Below, in pieces: positions 16,182 to 19,931 of a DNA stretch of 19,931 nt. The notes beneath the pieces were generated by a model that worked only from the letters and a program-made list of their open reading frames with translations, was not told where the DNA came from and did not search any database. The position numbers and the translations under genes were made by a program. Numbering within the stretch: position 1 is the first letter of the stretch; each line of letters opens with the position of its first letter. Origin of the DNA: an uncultured Prevotella sp. (GTDB lineage Bacteria; Bacteroidota; Bacteroidia; Bacteroidales; Bacteroidaceae); assembly GCA_945637645.1 (NCBI GenBank), contig CALZDK010000008.1:1-19931 (forward strand). Direction: 5' to 3'.

Positions 16182-17480
16182 TCAGTCTATTATAGATGTT
16201 ATCGTTCCTTTTTCAAGTCGTGTCTCTATTTTGTCGCCTTGTTTCACTTGGCTTGGGTCGCGCAGCGCCTTGCCGCCAACGAGGGTGATGCTGTAGCCAC
16301 GTCGGAGCAGCAGTTGTGGGTCGAGGTTTTGGGCACGTCCCTCAAGCAGTTCGAGGCGGTGTTTCTCTACCATCAAGAGGTGCTCCGCAGTTAGGGAAAT
16401 CTTTTTCTCCAACTGGCCAACAATATTTTCGCAGTTGGAAAGGCGTATTTCGGCAAGTCTGAACAGACGTTCCTGCAGTATGTCCAATCGTGCCTCCTGC
16501 TTGTCCTTCACCGATCCGAAGAGTGCAGGCAAGCGTTCTGCCAGACGGCTCAGACGCAGCTTTTCCACCTCCATCTTCCTCGACGTCAGGTTGGCTATAC
16601 GCTGTCTCGCGTCGTCTATCCTTCTCTCCGCTGTATGCAGGTTGTCGATGAGCAGTGCCGCGGCTGCCGTTGGTGTTTTCACTCTCGTGTGCGACACCAT
16701 GTCGAGTATGCACTCGTCGCGGTCATGACCTATTCCTGTTATTATCGGCAATGGGAAGTTCGCCACGTTTTCCGCCAACTCTAATGCGTCGAAGCCCGAC
16801 ATGTCGCTCGTCGCTCCTCCACCTCTTATTATCACCACGCAGTCGAAGTCGTCGCAACGGTCGTTTATGGCGTTGAGAGCCTTTATTATGCTCCGTTCCA
16901 CGTCCTCTCCCTGCATTGTGGCTGCAAACAGCTCCGCCTCGAAATAGTAGCCGTATTGGTTTCCGTATAGTTGGTTTGCAAAGTCGCCGTAGCCTGCTGC
17001 CGACTTGCTCGAAATCACGGCTATGCGCTGTGAGAAGAGTGGCAGATCGAGCTGCTTGTTCAGGTCAAACACACCTTCCTCCTTCAGCCGTTTTATTATC
17101 TCCTGCCTCTTGCGTGCCATGTCGCCGAGGGTGTAGTTCGGGTCAATGTCAGAGATAATCCACGAGAAACCGTATGCCTCGTGAAACTGAGCATATACCT
17201 CTATCAGCACCTTCATGCCAGCTCTCAGCTGCTGTCCCGTGGTGTTCTCGAAATAAGGTTTCACCATTCCCCATGTCTGTCGCCAGCAGCGAGCCGAGGC
17301 TTTGGCTATCGGTGTGTTGTAGCGTTTGTCCTTCTCTATCAGTTCCAGATAGCAGTGTCCGCCATTCTCCCTCAATTCCGATATTTCCGCCTCCACCCAA
17401 TACGACTTTGGCAGCCCAATTTCTATGGTTTGCCTCACAAGACTGTTGAGTTCGTATAGTGTTATTGTCTTCATCTTCAT
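16182..17480 (-). CDS. xseA: Exodeoxyribonuclease VII large subunit
   Basis: Catalytic subunit of exonuclease VII, acting on single-stranded DNA in repair and recombination. The N-terminal OB fold (about 8-110) includes YWVEAEISELRENGGHCYLEL. The catalytic domain has RIAVISSKSAAGYGDF (152-167), the RGGGA motif (219-223), and the GIGHDRDECILD block (249-260). A long helical segment (about 280-385) that binds XseB follows, and a small C-terminal beta domain ends the protein. The 432 residues are slightly below the E. coli length of 456. The ATG at 17480 begins MKMKT. The gap to the S8 protease is 63 bases and filled by repeats, with no promoter found. Confidence 0.95.
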   Translation of the reverse strand: MKMKTITLYELNSLVRQTIEIGLPKSYWVEAEISELRENGGHCYLELIEKDKRYNTPIAKASARCWRQTWGMVKPYFENTTGQQLRAGMKVLIEVYAQFHEAYGFSWIISDIDPNYTLGDMARKRQEIIKRLKEEGVFDLNKQLDLPLFSQRIAVISSKSAAGYGDFANQLYGNQYGYYFEAELFAATMQGEDVERSIIKALNAINDRCDDFDCVVIIRGGGATSDMSGFDALELAENVANFPLPIITGIGHDRDECILDMVSHTRVKTPTAAAALLIDNLHTAERRIDDARQRIANLTSRKMEVEKLRLSRLAERLPALFGSVKDKQEARLDILQERLFRLAEIRLSNCENIVGQLEKKISLTAEHLLMVEKHRLELLEGRAQNLDPQLLLRRGYSITLVGGKALRDPSQVKQGDKIETRLEKGTITSIID

Positions 17481-17493
17481 TCATTTATTGAAT

Positions 17494-17548
17494 ATTGAAC
17501 GCTGAATATTGAATTGCTGCGCATTGTTATCTGGCTCAGCGATTCAAT
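17494..17548. repeat. Inverted repeat with TTGAA-type units at the S8 protease/xseA junction
   Basis: ATTGAACGCTGA (17494-17505) and TCAGCGATTCAAT (17536-17548) are complementary with one bulged base, separated by 30 bases. Flanking 7-bp TTCAATT units continue to about 17560. The S8 protease stop (17546-17544) lies in the right arm, and its last residues (KIEN) are encoded by the repeat. No T-run follows, so terminator function is doubtful. Confidence 0.65.
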
Positions 17549-18950
17549 TTTCAATTTTCAACGCCCTTGTGAAATCCGGAATACCATATCCATACACGTT
17601 GTCCGGATGATCGTAGTTGTCGCCGCAGCGGCGCACAATGTCAATCATTTCCAGTGCCGTCTTCTCAGGCATAGCTTGCCAGAGACAGGCTATCAGTCCG
17701 CATACTATAGGAGTGGAGAACGAGGTTCCCATGTCCTCCATCACCGTTCCCCTCGATGAAATCAGCGTTGCCGGAGAACCTATCGCCATCAGGTCTGGCT
17801 TTATCCTTCCGTCTTGCGTTGGACCTACACCGCTGAAGGGAGCGTTGGTCAGCTCTTGTGTCAGTGCTCCCACGGTGATGATGTCCTCTGCGTCGGCAGG
17901 GAAGGTTATCTTCTTCCATGGTCCCATGCCGTAGTTTCCTGCACTGTTCACAAGCACAATTCCCTTGCTTGCCAGCATCGATGCGGTGTGCGAGATGAGA
18001 GTTGAGTGTCCGTCCATCTCGCGGTATTTGTGGTCGCCGTAGTGGTTGTCGTATTCGTTGTAGCCGAGGCTGCTGCTTATCATGTCCACTCCTACAGAGT
18101 CGGCAAACTCGGCAGCCATTGCCCAGTAGTCCTCCTCCACAGGCTGCTCCGTCTGCTGATCCTCGCATCTCAGCAGCCAATAGGTCGCTTCCGGCGCACT
18201 TCCTATATACACCGTTGGCGCGTTCATTCCTAATGCCGAGAGCACTTTCGTGCCGTGGTCGGTCTCGTTGAATATGTCGCGCGACCGTGGAAACACGAAG
18301 TCCGCCGTGCCTGCCACCTTAATGTTCTTGAATGCGTTTATGCGGTCGGCGTTGGCAAATCCACCGTCGAGAACGGCTATCGTCATTCCCTTTCCGCGGA
18401 ATCCTCTCTCGTGCAGTTTGTCGCCTTTCATCAGCGCTATCTGAATATGTGCCAAACCGTGAGGCACGTTCTTCAGCGAGTCCCACTCGTTAAACTTGTC
18501 CATCACCTTTTTCCTCTTGAAGGATGGGACAATGGAGTCGGGCGAGGTCCACACCCGCTGGCAGTCCTTCACGAAATCCAACTTGCGTATGTCCCTAACA
18601 ATGCTTGTGTCGGTGATGTTCACCACCACGGTGTTGTTCCACTTGCTTGTCCCCACGAGAGCAATCTCGTCGGTCGTGGCAAGTATTGTCCTCACATAGT
18701 TTCTCGACACTGGCAGGTCGGTGGAGTCTAAGGCTATGCCCTGCTTCCTCCTTCGCTCTATGGCTTTTGCGGAGAGAAACTGCCTCGGTTTTTCCACCGA
18801 GTATCCGCATCCCTTCTTGTTGGCGAGTGTTATGCGGAAGCTATAGCTCTTTTTCCCCGGATATTTCACCCTTGGCGCATGTTCCTGTGTCACAGCCATT
18901 GCCCACGCTGCGACCACTGCGAGACACAATATCGTAATAATTCGTTTCAT
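17544..18950 (-). CDS. Secreted S8 family (subtilisin-like) serine protease
   Basis: Serine endopeptidase of the subtilase family, exported through Sec. With the ATG at 18950 it has 468 residues and a signal peptide (MKRIITILCLAVVAAWAMA). Residues about 20-170 resemble a propeptide or N-terminal domain. The catalytic triad is D195 (AVLDGGF), H232 (DHGTKV) and S410 (GTSFSTP), with oxyanion Asn339 in NSAGN. The protein ends soon after the catalytic domain, so there is no type IX secretion sorting domain, and location is periplasmic or outer-membrane associated. An in-frame TTG at 19004 would place 18 residues before the signal peptide and is rejected. Promoters lie at 19045-19075 and possibly at 18971-18978 (TATCTTTG). 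The substrate is unknown. Confidence 0.92.
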   Translation of the reverse strand: MKRIITILCLAVVAAWAMAVTQEHAPRVKYPGKKSYSFRITLANKKGCGYSVEKPRQFLSAKAIERRRKQGIALDSTDLPVSRNYVRTILATTDEIALVGTSKWNNTVVVNITDTSIVRDIRKLDFVKDCQRVWTSPDSIVPSFKRKKVMDKFNEWDSLKNVPHGLAHIQIALMKGDKLHERGFRGKGMTIAVLDGGFANADRINAFKNIKVAGTADFVFPRSRDIFNETDHGTKVLSALGMNAPTVYIGSAPEATYWLLRCEDQQTEQPVEEDYWAMAAEFADSVGVDMISSSLGYNEYDNHYGDHKYREMDGHSTLISHTASMLASKGIVLVNSAGNYGMGPWKKITFPADAEDIITVGALTQELTNAPFSGVGPTQDGRIKPDLMAIGSPATLISSRGTVMEDMGTSFSTPIVCGLIACLWQAMPEKTALEMIDIVRRCGDNYDHPDNVYGYGIPDFTRALKIEN

Positions 18951-19044
18951 TCGTTTTCGGAAATTGTATGCAAAGATAATGCAATTAGAGTGCAGAATCA
19001 CCAAGCTTTCATGAATGTTCTGCCGAGATGCAGCTTATCTTTTG

Positions 19045-19075
19045 CAAAGGTAAACTATTATTTTCATATCACAAA
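19045..19075 (-). promoter_or_regulatory. Promoter of the S8 protease gene
   Basis: On the minus strand TTTG (19075-19072), 19 bases, then TACCTTTG (19052-19045) match the Bacteroidetes consensus fully. It lies just downstream of the terminator at 19108-19132, which insulates it from the riboswitch transcript. The leader would be about 85-90 bases. A second TATCTTTG at 18978-18971 has no good TTTG partner. Confidence 0.75.
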
Positions 19076-19107
19076 ATAATTGCGGAATTTTCTTTTTTCA
19101 GGATATG

Positions 19108-19132
19108 AAAAAGCCCAATCTCACGATTGGGC
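19108..19132 (-). terminator. Intrinsic terminator after the riboswitch-linked small ORF
   Basis: On the minus strand GCCCAATC (19132-19125) and GATTGGGC (19120-19113) form a perfect 8-bp stem with loop GTGA, followed directly by TTTTT (19112-19108). The TGA of the small ORF lies in the loop. It ends the riboswitch transcript at about 390 bases. Confidence 0.85.
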
Positions 19133-19243
19133 AATTCCTACAATAAACTTATATAATAATACACGTACGGTCCGCACGGGAAAAGCCAATGCGAGCAGTC
19201 CTACGGTGATGATACCCAATTGCCGACGTCCTTTCCTGGACAT
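19121..19243 (-). CDS. Putative 40-residue cationic hydrophobic small protein under cobalamin riboswitch control
   Basis: I do not recognise this ORF. It runs from ATG at 19243 to TGA at 19121 and is the only ORF with an ATG start that fills the space between the riboswitch and its terminator. The peptide begins MSRKGRRQLG, continues with a hydrophobic stretch IITVGLLALAFPV (11-23), then RTVR, then VLLYKFIVGIA (28-38). It has seven Lys/Arg and no acidic residues, so a short membrane or membrane-active peptide is plausible. The ATG lies 66 bases after the riboswitch, and the stop codon is in the terminator loop, as trmB's stop is in its terminator. No Shine-Dalgarno is visible, which is usual in this phylum. 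Alternatives are a non-coding regulatory RNA or a decayed gene. Translation is inferred, not shown. Confidence 0.45.
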   Translation of the reverse strand: MSRKGRRQLGIITVGLLALAFPVRTVRVLLYKFIVGIAQS

Positions 19244-19273
19244 CAGAGAAAATATGCTTCGGGGCGCTTTCCA

Positions 19274-19290
19274 ATCCTTACACCGAGGAT
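19274..19290 (-). promoter_or_regulatory. Small hairpin between riboswitch and small ORF, possible expression platform
   Basis: On the minus strand ATCCT (19290-19286) and AGGAT (19278-19274) form a 5-bp stem with loop CGGTGTA. Its place, about 20 bases after the B12 box, is where cobalamin riboswitches carry the P13 hairpin whose loop kisses L5. The loop-loop pairing was not verified. Confidence 0.35.
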
Positions 19291-19309
19291 GTTCAGCCTT
19301 TGTCTTTCC

Positions 19310-19494
19310 TTGAGGCAGGTCTTCTGACTTCGTTCCGCCGCATGCCCCTTCCCGCCTTTAACGACACCTTACTTATAAATAAGATGCCAACGGCAGTGGA
19401 TTTACTGCATGCGAACGATAAAGGAACTTACAGCTGCGGGACAGTTGGGGACTCACACCCCATTCCCTTTTAATCGCTGCTAAGCGAACCTCAA
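19310..19494 (-). ncRNA. Cobalamin (B12) riboswitch
   Basis: The minus strand shows the ordered core of the cobalamin riboswitch family. It begins with TTGAGG (19494-19489), which pairs with CCTCAA (19315-19310) to close P1. Next come GGGAA and GGTGTGAGTCCCC, then CCCGCAGCTGTAAG (compare CCCGCAACTGTA), then CCACTGCC (compare GCCACTG), then GGGAAGG, and finally the B12 box AGTCAGAAGACCTGCC (19329-19314). Transcription from the promoter at 19506-19536 should begin near 19500, a few bases before P1. Known members repress B12 transport or synthesis genes when cobalamin is bound. Here no recognised B12 gene follows: downstream are a 40-codon ORF and a terminator. Confidence 0.95.
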
Positions 19495-19505
19495 TTTTCG
19501 TGCGG

Positions 19506-19536
19506 CAAAGGTACAAAGAAAATACGATAACGCAAA
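19506..19536 (-). promoter_or_regulatory. Promoter of the cobalamin riboswitch transcript
   Basis: On the minus strand TTTG (19536-19533), 19 bases, then TACCTTTG (19513-19506) match the Bacteroidetes consensus fully. The expected start near 19500 puts the whole riboswitch on the transcript. Confidence 0.8.
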
Positions 19537-19584
19537 GGGATTTTAAGTGAAAAATCATAATAAACCGTAAAAAACCACAACCCA

Positions 19585-19616
19585 TTTGGATTTTCATGTA
19601 ATAATACCTACTTTTG
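19585..19616 (+). promoter_or_regulatory. Promoter of the exported protein gene, divergent from the riboswitch promoter
   Basis: TTTG (19585-19588), 20 bases, then TACTTTTG (19609-19616) match the Bacteroidetes consensus. The ATG at 19638 follows 21 bases later, giving a leader of roughly 15 bases. It is 48 bases from the divergent riboswitch promoter. Confidence 0.75.
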
Positions 19617-19637
19617 CAAAAAAGAAATCCGAACAGT

Positions 19638-19931
19638 ATGAAAAAACACATATTTCTATTATTGTCAGCCTTGACGGCATTGGTTGTCAACGCACAGGAA
19701 GACAACCGGACGCAGCTGGCTGACTATGATCAAACTCCAGCCGCAAGTCCACTGCAGATACAGCAACCTGCAATGGAAGATATCTCCTTTGCCCCCGATA
19801 GCCTCCATCTGCCCTATCTCGACGATCGTGGACGAGTGATCTCCCCAGGCTTCTGTCCTTATTATTTCGGCGGGTTGTGGAGCAACTGGAGACTTCACGA
19901 GGGACTAAACCTAAGCCTCGGAGCCTCAGTG
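19638..19931 (+). CDS. Exported protein of unknown function, 3' end beyond the window
   Basis: The frame is open from ATG at 19638 to the window edge (98 codons seen). It starts with a clear Sec signal peptide, MKKHIFLLLSALTALVVNA, with cleavage before QED. A polar, Gln- and Pro-containing linker follows (about 20-50). Then SLHLPYLDDRGRVISPGF and the segment GLWSNWRLHEGLNLSLGASV suggest the first strands of an outer-membrane beta-barrel, since alternating hydrophobic residues and a glycine-rich turn are visible. I cannot name a family from this part. It is the only plus-strand gene in the window and has its own promoter. The neighbouring cobalamin riboswitch is on the opposite strand and does not control it directly. 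Confidence 0.8.
   Translation, partial: MKKHIFLLLSALTALVVNAQEDNRTQLADYDQTPAASPLQIQQPAMEDISFAPDSLHLPYLDDRGRVISPGFCPYYFGGLWSNWRLHEGLNLSLGASV

Noticed and set aside
18951..19004. TTG start adding 18 residues to the S8 protease
   Set aside because: It would place a hydrophobic, non-conserved segment before a textbook signal peptide that starts at the ATG at 18950.
19080..19313. 77-codon plus-strand open frame
   Set aside because: It runs through the terminator stem and the small ORF in antisense and ends in the riboswitch; there is no plus-strand promoter near it.
19373..19705. 110-codon minus-strand open frame
   Set aside because: It covers the two divergent promoters and half of the riboswitch, whose conserved bases explain the sequence.

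Overview
The window reads as a chromosomal segment of a Bacteroidales bacterium, most likely Prevotellaceae (Prevotella/Segatella-like). The evidence is a fused LpxC-FabZ gene, a long (390-residue) PurM, promoters of the Bacteroidetes form TTTG-N19/21-TAnnTTTG, starts without strong Shine-Dalgarno sequences, and AT-rich tandem repeats at gene junctions. Almost everything is on the minus strand, so transcription runs from high to low coordinates.

Region 1 (19931 down to about 18950) is regulatory. At the right edge an exported protein of unknown function starts on the plus strand (19638) behind a good promoter. Divergent from it, a minus-strand promoter (19506-19536) drives a clear cobalamin riboswitch (19310-19494). 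This is followed by a 40-codon ORF for a cationic, hydrophobic peptide (19243-19121), whose stop codon lies in the loop of an intrinsic terminator (19108-19132). A separate promoter then serves a secreted S8 (subtilisin-like) protease.

Region 2 (18950 down to 13376) carries housekeeping and metabolic genes: the S8 protease, exonuclease VII large and small subunits (xseA, xseB), ilvE with its own promoter, a ferritin (ftnA), and trmB, which closes with an intrinsic terminator. Junctions here hold 7-8 bp tandem repeats.

Region 3 (13307 down to 10) looks like one long minus-strand run of tightly packed genes starting at a good promoter: menG/ubiE, aroE, purM, prfA, pyrF, lpxD, lpxC-fabZ, lpxA, miaA, a class A penicillin-binding protein and a GH2 glycosidase. 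It combines menaquinone, shikimate, purine and pyrimidine steps, translation termination and tRNA modification with the first steps of lipid A synthesis and peptidoglycan polymerisation. The GH2 gene meets two consecutive stop codons just after its conserved GEFVWTG motif and is probably frameshifted.

The most interesting parts are the riboswitch with its small cationic peptide ORF, and the 8-bp tandem repeats at gene junctions that supply stop codons and protein tails (MiaA, the S8 protease, IlvE). No tRNA, rRNA, CRISPR array or insertion sequence was seen.
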